DNA of 19,933 bases, taken from contig CANGZG010000025.1 of NCBI GenBank assembly GCA_947458415.1, positions 1 to 19,933 of the forward strand, in the 5' to 3' direction. Source of the stretch: Comamonadaceae bacterium (GTDB lineage: Bacteria; Pseudomonadota; Gammaproteobacteria; Burkholderiales; Burkholderiaceae_C). Each line of letters begins with the position of its first letter. Position 1 is the stretch's first letter. Both the position numbers and the translations under genes were made by a program. Shown here in pieces: positions 1-6,967 of the stretch. The notes under the pieces were generated by a model. That model had not been told where the DNA came from, did no database searches, and saw only the letters and a list, made by a program, of their open reading frames with translations.

Positions 1-318
1 GTGCAAAACATTGGCAAGAAGACCGAAGAAATGCTCAAGATGATTCCCGACACCACCATCAACACCATCGAGCGTTGTTCGGGTCATGCGGGAACCTACG
101 GCGTGAAAAAAGCCACACACGCTTACGCCATGAAAATTGGCAAGCCGGTGGTCAAAGCCATGGCCACCATGAAAGACGGCAGCAAACCGGATTACATCAG
201 TTCAGATTGCCCGCTGGGTGGACACCACATTGCCCAGGGGTTTGAAGCCAGCGGACAAGCCGTGCCTGAATTGCAGCACCCAATCAGTCTGGTGGCCAAG
301 GCCTATGGCTTGACTTGA
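1..318 (+). CDS. Heterodisulfide reductase-related Fe-S binding protein, C-terminal part
   Basis: The 5' end lies outside the window; about the last 105 residues are seen. The segment ERCSGHAGTYGVKK is the cysteine/glycine motif of CCG-type domains that bind Fe-S clusters in heterodisulfide-reductase and GlpC-like proteins. A second cysteine motif, SSDCPLGGHHIAQG, follows about 40 residues later, as is usual near the end of this family. The GTG at base 1 is only where the window begins, not a start codon call. The DUF3501 gene starts 31 bases downstream, and this pairing is common in Burkholderiales, often together with a rubrerythrin. The role is probably electron transfer or handling of oxidative stress, inferred from that pairing; the substrate is unknown. 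Confidence 0.8.
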   Translation: MQNIGKKTEEMLKMIPDTTINTIERCSGHAGTYGVKKATHAYAMKIGKPVVKAMATMKDGSKPDYISSDCPLGGHHIAQGFEASGQAVPELQHPISLVAKAYGLT

Positions 319-348
319 TTGCTCTGTTTTGTAAAGAGAGAAACGCAC

Positions 349-939
349 ATGCAAATCACTGGAAACATCACCGCCGACAGTCTCATGACTTTAGAGGCCT
401 ACAGCAAATTCCGCAAAAACCACAAAGCCGAAGTGTTGACACACCGCAAATTGCGTTCGGTGCATTTGGGCGAGCACATCACTTTGCAATTTGAAAGTGA
501 AACCACGATCCGCTACCAAATCCAAGAAATGCTGCGCATTGAAAAAATATTTGAAGAAGAAGGCATTCAACAAGAGATTGATGCGTATGCACCGCTCATG
601 CCGGATGGCAGCAATTGGAAAGCCACCATGCTGATCGAATACCCAGATGTGAATGAACGCAAGCGTGAACTCGCTCGACTCATTGGCGTGGAAGACCGCA
701 TGTTCATCGAGGTTGAAGGCCATGAGCGTGTTTACGCCATCGCAGATGAAGACCTCGACCGAGAAAACGATGAAAAAACGTCTGCGGTGCATTTTGTGCG
801 GTTTGAGTTTTCTCCCGCCACCAAGGCCGCCATCAAAGCCGGCGCTGCCGTGAAACTCGGCTGCGACCACACCCATTACCCAGCGCACACCGCCATTTCT
901 GCCGAAGCGCTGGCGTCGCTCGCAGGTGATTTGAAATAA
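349..939 (+). CDS. DUF3501 family protein
   Basis: A 196-residue cytoplasmic protein of unknown biochemical function. The reading frame stays open upstream to base 319, but the ATG at 349 is preceded by a good ribosome binding site (GAGAG at 336-340, 8 bases away) and gives the usual N-terminus MQITGNITADSLMTLEAYSK. Recognisable family features are the N-terminal segment with the EVLTHRKLRSVHLGEH stretch, then MLRIEKIFEEEGIQQEI, and a C-terminal VRFEFSPATKAAIKAGA segment. There is no signal peptide or membrane segment. It sits 30 bases after the Fe-S protein, so the two are probably co-transcribed. The family name is fairly sure, the function is not. Confidence 0.85.
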   Translation: MQITGNITADSLMTLEAYSKFRKNHKAEVLTHRKLRSVHLGEHITLQFESETTIRYQIQEMLRIEKIFEEEGIQQEIDAYAPLMPDGSNWKATMLIEYPDVNERKRELARLIGVEDRMFIEVEGHERVYAIADEDLDRENDEKTSAVHFVRFEFSPATKAAIKAGAAVKLGCDHTHYPAHTAISAEALASLAGDLK

Positions 940-1056
940 CCGCTGTCAGCCAAGACAGGCACTGACCGAGGCATGGCCTCATCGGACAGTTTGCGGTTGA
1001 CAAAAGGTCAGCGTGAGCCAAATGCAAGCGAGGCTGACTGCCCCGATAATCCCGCC
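940..1056 (+). other. Intergenic region with two small hairpins upstream of yaaA
   Basis: Two short stem-loops follow the DUF3501 stop: CTGTC/GACAG (943-958) and CCGAGGC-atg-GCCTC with an outer TCGG (966-985). They may end the upstream transcript, although no T-run follows. A perfect -35 hexamer TTGACA lies at 997-1002, but the hexamer 17 bases on is poor (AAATGC). A better -10-like box, GATAAT (1045-1050), ends 6 bases before the yaaA ATG. No Shine-Dalgarno sequence is visible before that ATG. The promoter assignment is therefore uncertain. Confidence 0.35.
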
Positions 1057-1833
1057 ATGCTTTTTCTTCTGTCCCCCGCCAAATCACTCGACTACGCCTC
1101 GGCTTTGCCGGCCGTCACGGCGACCGCACCGCTGTTCGTGCCGCAGTCGTCAGAGTTGATAGGCACGTTGAAGAAAAAATCTGCGCGTCAAATTGCAGAG
1201 TTGATGGATTTGAGTGATGCATTGGCCACACTCAATGTGCAGCGTTACAAGGCGTGGTCACCTGTGTTCAATGAACAAAATGCGCGTCCTGCACTGTTGG
1301 CCTTCAATGGCGATGTTTACGAAGGTTTGGATGCCAAAAGCCTCACGCCAAAGCAACTGCAATGGGCGCAACAACATGTCGCCATCCTCAGTGGTTTGTA
1401 TGGCGTGTTGCGTCCATTGGACCTGATGCAAGCCTACCGCCTTGAAATGGGCACGGCCCTCAAGCATGGCAAGCACCCCAACCTTTACCAATTTTGGGGT
1501 GCCCAAATCGCCGAGTACCTCAACCAACATCTCGCCCCACACAAAGACCCGGTCATCGTCAACCTGGCGTCACAAGAATATGCCAAAGCTGTTGACCGGC
1601 GGGTGTTGAAGGCGCGTGTCATAGAGTGCGTTTTTCAAGATCACAAAACCGGTCAATACAAGATCATCAGTTTTTTTGCGAAACGCGCGCGTGGTTTGAT
1701 GGCCAGATTTGCCATCCAGCATCAGGTCAAAACCCCGAAAGCATTGGAAGCTTTTGATGCAGAAGGGTATGCGTTTGCGCCTGACGTTTCGCACGCGGAC
1801 ACACTGGTGTTTCGCCGTCACACCACCGATTGA
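1057..1833 (+). CDS. yaaA: Peroxide stress protein YaaA (UPF0246/DUF328)
   Basis: A 258-residue protein, the same length as E. coli YaaA. In E. coli this protein is induced by OxyR and limits intracellular free iron and Fenton damage under hydrogen peroxide stress; it binds DNA in vitro. Family motifs seen are the N-terminus MLFLLSPAKSLDY, LLAFNGDVYEGLDA, and LSGLYGVLRPLDLMQAYRLE. The open frame extends to an ATG at 973, but only the start at 1057 gives the conserved N-terminus and normal length. No ribosome binding site precedes 1057, and a GATAAT box ends 6 bases upstream, so translation from a leaderless or very short leader is possible. The alpha/beta hydrolase starts 8 bases after the stop. 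Confidence 0.95.
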   Translation: MLFLLSPAKSLDYASALPAVTATAPLFVPQSSELIGTLKKKSARQIAELMDLSDALATLNVQRYKAWSPVFNEQNARPALLAFNGDVYEGLDAKSLTPKQLQWAQQHVAILSGLYGVLRPLDLMQAYRLEMGTALKHGKHPNLYQFWGAQIAEYLNQHLAPHKDPVIVNLASQEYAKAVDRRVLKARVIECVFQDHKTGQYKIISFFAKRARGLMARFAIQHQVKTPKALEAFDAEGYAFAPDVSHADTLVFRRHTTD

Positions 1834-1841
1834 GCAGCCAC

Positions 1842-2732
1842 ATGCAAATCTACGTCAACAACCTGCGCTTGCAAGTCGAAGACACCGGTGAGCGAGATCG
1901 CCCTGCGGTGTTGTTGATTGCTGGCATGTCCATGCAACTGATTGTGTGGCCTGACGCCATGCTCAAGGCGTTGCATGACGCAGGTTTTCGGGTGGTGAGG
2001 TTTGACAACCGGGACAACGGTTTGTCTGAATCGTTGGACGCGTTGGGAACGCCCAATTTGGGGTGGTTCATGTTGCAACAAAAATTGGGCTGGCAACCCC
2101 AACCGCCTTACACCATCGAAGACATGATGCGAGATGCATTGGGTGTGATGGACCATTTGCAATTGCAACAAGCGCATGTGGTGGGTGTCAGCATGGGTGG
2201 CATGATTGGGCAACGCTTGGCCGCTGCTGCGCCACACAGGCTTTGGAGTTTGACCAGCATCATGAGCACCAGTGGCGCCAAAGGGTTGCCTGGCCCCACC
2301 CCTGCCATGCGTCGGGTGTTGATGACGCCGCCCGCCCCTGCTGGCAGTGCTGCAGCACGCGCACAAGCCATGCGATTTGTGAATGCCTTGGCCGGTCCCG
2401 GCTTCGTTCATCCGGTCGGTTCACAAGCGCAATTGGTGGAAGACTCGTTACAACGCAGCCATCGACCCGCAGGTAGTTACCGACAAATGCTGGCCGCCAT
2501 GGCGGATCGCGATCGCTGGCGTTTGCTGTCGCGCATCACGGCGCCCACCTTGGTGATTCACGGCACGGCTGACCCGTTGATTCCTTTTGCTTGCGCCCAA
2601 GACACTGCGGCACGCATACCCGGTGCCAAGCTCTTTGGCATTGAGGGCATGGGCCATGATTTCCCACCTGGTGCAGTCACCCAGTTGAATGCGCGATTGC
2701 TGCCTTTTTTGCAAGCCCACACCCCTTTATGA
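1842..2732 (+). CDS. Alpha/beta hydrolase
   Basis: A 296-residue cytoplasmic alpha/beta-fold hydrolase. The nucleophile elbow GVSMGG puts the catalytic serine at about residue 117. HGTADPLIP supplies the acid (Asp 244), and GMGHDFP near the C-terminus supplies His 272. DNRDNGLSE (55-63) is the conserved strand-turn near the oxyanion side. The substrate cannot be read from the sequence; esterase, lactonase and haloperoxidase-like relatives share this layout. ATG 1842 was chosen over an in-frame TTG at 1830 that overlaps the yaaA stop. Its stop overlaps the queF start (ATGA), so translational coupling with queF is likely. There is no signal peptide. Confidence 0.85.
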   Translation: MQIYVNNLRLQVEDTGERDRPAVLLIAGMSMQLIVWPDAMLKALHDAGFRVVRFDNRDNGLSESLDALGTPNLGWFMLQQKLGWQPQPPYTIEDMMRDALGVMDHLQLQQAHVVGVSMGGMIGQRLAAAAPHRLWSLTSIMSTSGAKGLPGPTPAMRRVLMTPPAPAGSAAARAQAMRFVNALAGPGFVHPVGSQAQLVEDSLQRSHRPAGSYRQMLAAMADRDRWRLLSRITAPTLVIHGTADPLIPFACAQDTAARIPGAKLFGIEGMGHDFPPGAVTQLNARLLPFLQAHTPL

Positions 2733-3574
2733 ATTCACCTGACCAATCCTTGCTGGGCAAAACGGTGGGCTACGCCGATCAATACGACACCAGTTTGCTT
2801 TACCCCTTGCCGCGCGCCACACAGCGTGCAGACATTGGCGTCCACGGTCAACCCGTGTTTTTGGGCGCCGATGTGTGGACCGCGTACGAACTGGGTTGGC
2901 TCAATCTGCGAGGCAAACCTCAAGTGGCGATGGGGCGGTTCATCGTTCCATGTGAAAGCACGCACTTGGTCGAAAGCAAATCGCTCAAGCTCTACCTCAA
3001 CAGTTTGAACAACACGCGTTTTGCTTCAGCAGACGAAGTGAAGCAAACCTTGCAAAACGATCTCAGCGCCGCGGTCTGGCAGGGTGGTGTGGTGCAGTCA
3101 TCAGTTGGGGTGCAGTTGCTGCTGCCTGAACAATTTGGCCTTGAAAAAATCCAAGACATGCAAGGCGTGAACCTGGACCGGCTGGACCTGGACTGCACCC
3201 ACTACCAGCCCGCCCCCGAATTGCTGAGTGCGGCATCAACTGAACAACCGGTGACCGAAACCTTGATCAGCCATTTGCTCAAAAGCAATTGTTTGGTGAC
3301 CGGTCAACCCGACTGGGGCAGCGTCAGCATCAGCTACAGCGGGCCGCAAATAGAACAAGCGGGCTTATTGCAATACATCGTCAGCTTTCGCAACCACCAT
3401 GAATTCCATGAACATTGCGTAGAACGCATTTACATGGACATCATGCGCCGGTGTCAACCCACCAAATTGTGTGTGCAGGCGCGTTACACGCGCCGTGGCG
3501 GGGTGGACATCAACCCGTGGCGAAGCAGCCATCCACAGGCCATGCCGCCGCAAATTCGCAACGCCAGACAATAA
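2729..3574 (+). CDS. queF: NADPH-dependent 7-cyano-7-deazaguanine reductase QueF
   Basis: Reduces preQ0 to preQ1 with NADPH in the queuosine tRNA-modification pathway. At 281 residues it matches the long, two-subdomain (YqcD-like) type found in E. coli (282). The N-terminal half carries the NADPH-site motif ESKSLKLYLNS (82-92). The C-terminal half has SNCLVTGQPDWGS, with the thioimide-forming cysteine at 188 and the general acid Asp at 195, seven residues apart as in E. coli (Cys190, Asp197). The gene overlaps the upstream hydrolase by 4 bases. It converges on the crotonase gene with only 11 bases between the stops and no visible terminator. Confidence 0.96.
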   Translation: MNSPDQSLLGKTVGYADQYDTSLLYPLPRATQRADIGVHGQPVFLGADVWTAYELGWLNLRGKPQVAMGRFIVPCESTHLVESKSLKLYLNSLNNTRFASADEVKQTLQNDLSAAVWQGGVVQSSVGVQLLLPEQFGLEKIQDMQGVNLDRLDLDCTHYQPAPELLSAASTEQPVTETLISHLLKSNCLVTGQPDWGSVSISYSGPQIEQAGLLQYIVSFRNHHEFHEHCVERIYMDIMRRCQPTKLCVQARYTRRGGVDINPWRSSHPQAMPPQIRNARQ

Positions 3575-3585
3575 GCCCCAAGCCG

Positions 3586-4422
3586 CTAGTCTTTGAAACT
3601 TTTGAGGGTTGCCAAGTCGGGAAACACCGCCGCTTTTTTGGCTTGAAACGCAGCGATGGCTTGCTGGACATGGGCGTTGCTCCAAATGCCGCTTTGCAAC
3701 CAACCCATTTGTTTCAACGCATCGTCCACGCTGTGGTCGCGCGCGTAATGCAATGCCTGTTTGGTGCCCCACAACGCCACGGGCGGCTTGGCCGCCATTT
3801 CTTGCGCGGCTTTCATGGCAGCGGCCAATGCAGAAGCTGCGTCAGGCAACACCTCGTTGACCAACCCGTATTGCAGTGCTTTGTCAGCGCCCATGCGCCG
3901 TCCGGTGTAAGCGAGTTCTTTGACCAACGCCATGGGCATGAGTTTGGGTAACCGCTGCAAGGTGCCGACATCGGCCACCATGCCAATGTTGATTTCTTGG
4001 ATACAGAAAAATGCATCGGCACTGGCGTAGCGCATGCATGCCGCGGTCACCATGTCCACCGCACCACCAATGCAACCGCCTTGAATCGCCACCAGCACAG
4101 GGATGCGCAATGTCTCTAAGCGCGTGAAGGTGGCTTGCAATCCGCTGAGCATGTCGAAAATGGCTGCGCGCCCTTCAGCGGTTTGGTCATCCATGCTGAC
4201 CGAGCCGCCGAAGGCATCCAGTGACATGCCAGCGCTGAAATGTTTGCCTGTGCTGCTGATCACCAATACACGCGCTTCTTGGCCTTGGTGAAGATGGTGC
4301 AAGGCATCATCGAGTTCGCGCCAAAACTGCATGTCCAAGGTGTTCATGCGATCGGGACGGTTCATCACCATGTGGGCGATGTGTTGGTCAATGGTCAGCT
4401 CAAAACAGGTCGGCTTGTTCAT
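3586..4422 (-). CDS. Enoyl-CoA hydratase/isomerase family protein, dienoyl-CoA isomerase-like
   Basis: A 278-residue crotonase-fold protein. The oxyanion-hole segments are HFSAGMSLD (61-69) and AIQGGCIGGAVDM (112-124). The segment EINIGMVADVGTLQRLPK (143-160) carries Glu 143 and Asp 151, eight residues apart. That is the spacing and context of the catalytic Glu/Asp pair of delta3,5-delta2,4-dienoyl-CoA isomerase (ECH1). It therefore probably moves double bonds in degradation intermediates of unsaturated fatty acids rather than acting as a plain hydratase. The start overlaps the end of dinB by 23 bases, with GAAAGA as a modest ribosome binding site. It ends a minus-strand run that also holds an acyl-CoA synthetase gene, which fits beta-oxidation. 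Confidence 0.85.
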   Translation of the reverse strand: MNKPTCFELTIDQHIAHMVMNRPDRMNTLDMQFWRELDDALHHLHQGQEARVLVISSTGKHFSAGMSLDAFGGSVSMDDQTAEGRAAIFDMLSGLQATFTRLETLRIPVLVAIQGGCIGGAVDMVTAACMRYASADAFFCIQEINIGMVADVGTLQRLPKLMPMALVKELAYTGRRMGADKALQYGLVNEVLPDAASALAAAMKAAQEMAAKPPVALWGTKQALHYARDHSVDDALKQMGWLQSGIWSNAHVQQAIAAFQAKKAAVFPDLATLKSFKD

Positions 4423-5686
4423 GCGTTGTATCTTTCAGGGGCGGGGGTTCTTGCAAAACATGAGCAGAGGATAAGCCCTTTTCAGCAGCGGCGGGCATCA
4501 ACGACACATCACTGGCTTTGACCAGCGAGCCCACACGCACTCCCAATAAACGGATGCGTCTTGTGAATTCAACCCGTTTCAAACACAGTCCTGCTGCTTG
4601 TCGGATGGTGGAAGCATCTGCGGTGTAAACCGAGAGGGTGCTGTCGCGGGTCACGCTTTGGAAATTGTCAAAACGCAATTTGATGCCAATGGTTTTGCCC
4701 ACATAGCCTTTGCGCTGCAAATCCGCAGCGACCTGCTGACACAGACGGGTGAAGATGTCACCCAAGGCCGCGCGGTCATGCCGCACATGCAGGTCTTTTT
4801 CAAAGGTGGTTTCGCGGCTCATGGACACCGGTTCGGATTCGGTCACCACTGGGCGTTCATCCAAACCGTGCGCGGCATCGTGCAACCACGCGCCATAGGA
4901 CTTGCCAAAATGTTCCATCAGCCATGCACGCTCTTGTTGGGCCAGTTCACCAATCCGGTGGATGCCGTGCGCTTGCAATTTGGCGTCTGCTTTGGGGCCT
5001 ATGCCGTTGATTTTTCTGCATGCTAATGGCCAGATCTTGTCGGCGAGATCTTCCATGAACAAGATGGAAATGCCATTGGGTTTGTTCAATTCACTGGCCA
5101 TCTTCGCCAGCAGTTTATTGGGTGCCACACCGATGGAACAGGTCAGCCCCGTGGCGTCGGTGATGCATTTTTGAATCAAGCGGGCGAGCACGCGACCGCC
5201 TTCGCGTTGACCGCCGGGCACCTCGGTGAAGTCGATGTAAATCTCGTCCACGCCCCGGTCTTCAACCACAGGTGCAATGTCTCTCACAATGCTTTTGAAT
5301 AACCGTGAATAGTGGCGGTATTGCTCGAAATCAACGGGCAACAAAATGGCATCTGGACACAGTTGCGCGGCCTTCATCACGCCCATGGCCGACCCCACGC
5401 CAAAGGCGCGCGCGGCATACGTGGCTGTGGTGATGACTCCGCGACCGCTATAGCCCTTTAAGCGCGGAAACATGTCGACAGGAATCTCTGCCAGGTGGTC
5501 GTTGTTCCAATCGCGCTCGGGTTGCTGCTGGCGCATGCGCCCCAGCAAATCATCTTCACGTCGTCGGCCGCCGCCGATCACCACCGGCAATCCTTTGAGC
5601 TGCGGATATCGCAACAATTCGACAGACGCGTAAAACGCATCCATGTCCAAGTGCGCAATGCGGCGCGTCAATGCAGTTGACAGCAC
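4400..5686 (-). CDS. dinB: DNA polymerase IV (Y-family translesion polymerase)
   Basis: A 428-residue translesion polymerase. The metal-binding carboxylates are in HLDMDAFYASVE (Asp 14) and VDEIYID (Asp 147, Glu 148). The steric-gate region FYASVE, the helix-hairpin-helix motif INGIGPKADAKLQAHGI and a C-terminal little-finger domain are all present. An insertion of about 40 residues (41-80, rich in R, D and Q) separates VVIGGG from RGVITTATYAAR; this is usual in Burkholderiales homologues. The call uses a GTG at 5686, 12 bases after the lactate dehydrogenase stop. No clear Shine-Dalgarno is visible, so an in-frame TTG a few codons further in is possible. The C-terminus beyond the little finger has no obvious clamp-binding motif apart from the final EQADLF, which resembles one. 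Confidence 0.93.
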   Translation of the reverse strand: MLSTALTRRIAHLDMDAFYASVELLRYPQLKGLPVVIGGGRRREDDLLGRMRQQQPERDWNNDHLAEIPVDMFPRLKGYSGRGVITTATYAARAFGVGSAMGVMKAAQLCPDAILLPVDFEQYRHYSRLFKSIVRDIAPVVEDRGVDEIYIDFTEVPGGQREGGRVLARLIQKCITDATGLTCSIGVAPNKLLAKMASELNKPNGISILFMEDLADKIWPLACRKINGIGPKADAKLQAHGIHRIGELAQQERAWLMEHFGKSYGAWLHDAAHGLDERPVVTESEPVSMSRETTFEKDLHVRHDRAALGDIFTRLCQQVAADLQRKGYVGKTIGIKLRFDNFQSVTRDSTLSVYTADASTIRQAAGLCLKRVEFTRRIRLLGVRVGSLVKASDVSLMPAAAEKGLSSAHVLQEPPPLKDTTHEQADLF

Positions 5687-5698
5687 GCTGCAAACGCA

Positions 5699-6853
5699 TC
5701 ATGCGGTGGGATAAGTCCCTGGCAATAACACGCTGTGGTCAATGTTGTTGATGTCGGTGTGTCCACACAAAGCCATGCTGATATCGAGTTCTTTGTGGAT
5801 GATTTGCAAGGCTTTGGTCACGCCAGCCTCACCCATCGCGCCCAGGCCATACAACATGGCGCGACCAATGTAAGTGCCTTGTGCGCCAAGTGCACGTGCT
5901 TTCAACACGTCTTGCCCGCTGCGAACACCACCGTCCATGTGCACTTCAATCTGTTTGCCGACCGCTTGGACCACACCCGGCAATGCGTTGATGCTGGACT
6001 CGGCGCCGTCGAGTTGGCGTCCGCCGTGGTTAGACACAATCAATGCATCCGCGCCGCTTTGCACCGCGAGTCGCGCGTCTTCGGCGTCTTGAATGCCCTT
6101 CAAAATGAGTTTGCCACCCCAGCGTTTTTTGACCCATTCCACGTCATTCCAATTGAGCGTGGGATCGAATTGGCCGTTGGTCCATTCACCCAAGGAGCTC
6201 ATGTCATCAATGCCTTTGACATGGCCAAAAATGTTGCCAAATTGGCGTCGGGGGGTGCCCAGCATGTTCAGGCACCAACGCGGTTTGGTGGCCAAGTCGA
6301 GCAGGTTGATCAACGTGGGTTTGGGCGGTGCGGACAAGCCGTTTTTCAAATCACGATGGCGTTGCCCCAAAATTTGCAAATCCAATGTCAGCACCAATGC
6401 CGAACATTGCGCTGCTTTGGCGCGGTCGATCAAGCGTTCGATGAAAGAGCGATCCCGCATCACGTACAACTGAAACCAAAAGCCGGGGCCGACATGCTGT
6501 GCCACGTCTTCGATCGAGCAAATGCTCATGGTCGACAAGGTGAATGGGATGCCAAATTTTTTGGCCGCACGCGCAGCGAGGATTTCGCCATCGGCGTGTT
6601 GCATGCCCGTCATGCCGGTCGGCGCAATCGCCACAGGCATGTTGACCTGTTGACCGACCATGGTGCTGGCGGTGCTGCGGCCTTCCATGTTGATGGCCAC
6701 CCGTTGGCGCAATTTGATTTTTTGGAAATCGTCTTCGTTGGCCCGGTATGTACTTTGGGTGTAACTGCCTGAATCTGCGTACTCGAAAAACATTTTCGGT
6801 ACACGTTTTTTAGCCAATTGCTTCAGGTCATCGATATGGGTGATCACGGTCAT
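5699..6853 (-). CDS. lldD: FMN-dependent L-lactate dehydrogenase / alpha-hydroxy-acid oxidase
   Basis: A 384-residue (S)-2-hydroxy-acid dehydrogenase of the FMN TIM-barrel family. It oxidises L-lactate or a related 2-hydroxy acid to the keto acid, with electrons expected to pass to the respiratory chain at the inner membrane. Active-site features: Tyr 25 (FFEYADSGS), the FMN-binding run PVAIAPTGMTGMQH, the FQLYV segment with Tyr 130, Asp 158 (TLDLQ), Lys 252 (LILKG), and the catalytic base His 276 with Arg 279 in SNHGGRQLD. ATG 6853 is supported by a strong AGGAGAG ribosome binding site; the frame also allows a TTG one codon earlier. LldD is the best match, but glycolate or other 2-hydroxy acids cannot be excluded as substrate. 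Confidence 0.88.
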   Translation of the reverse strand: MTVITHIDDLKQLAKKRVPKMFFEYADSGSYTQSTYRANEDDFQKIKLRQRVAINMEGRSTASTMVGQQVNMPVAIAPTGMTGMQHADGEILAARAAKKFGIPFTLSTMSICSIEDVAQHVGPGFWFQLYVMRDRSFIERLIDRAKAAQCSALVLTLDLQILGQRHRDLKNGLSAPPKPTLINLLDLATKPRWCLNMLGTPRRQFGNIFGHVKGIDDMSSLGEWTNGQFDPTLNWNDVEWVKKRWGGKLILKGIQDAEDARLAVQSGADALIVSNHGGRQLDGAESSINALPGVVQAVGKQIEVHMDGGVRSGQDVLKARALGAQGTYIGRAMLYGLGAMGEAGVTKALQIIHKELDISMALCGHTDINNIDHSVLLPGTYPTA

Positions 6854-6859
6854 CAAAAA

Positions 6860-6866
6860 CTCTCCT
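6860..6866 (-). promoter_or_regulatory. Ribosome binding site of lldD
   Basis: AGGAGAG read on the minus strand, ending 6 bases before the ATG at 6853. It is the best Shine-Dalgarno sequence in this part of the window. It decides for the ATG over the in-frame TTG at 6856. Confidence 0.8.
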
Positions 6867-6967
6867 GTTCAGTGCCCCGATGTTAGCGCCTGTGGTGTGC
6901 ACCATGCCGTTGCAGTGCAGGGCTGACCAAGCGGGGCTGGAGAGTGGTTCAAGTCGCAGCGAGTGGC

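Noticed and set aside
391..888. Minus-strand open frame of 165 codons within the DUF3501 gene
   Set aside because: Entirely inside a supported plus-strand gene, rich in Phe and His, and without start signals.
973..1056. N-terminal extension of yaaA from the ATG at 973
   Set aside because: The extra 28 residues do not belong to the family. Starting at 1057 gives the conserved N-terminus and the usual 258 residues.
5735..6772. A 345-codon open frame antisense to lldD
   Set aside because: It lies wholly within lldD, whose active-site motifs are certain. Composition is atypical for a protein and no start signals are seen.
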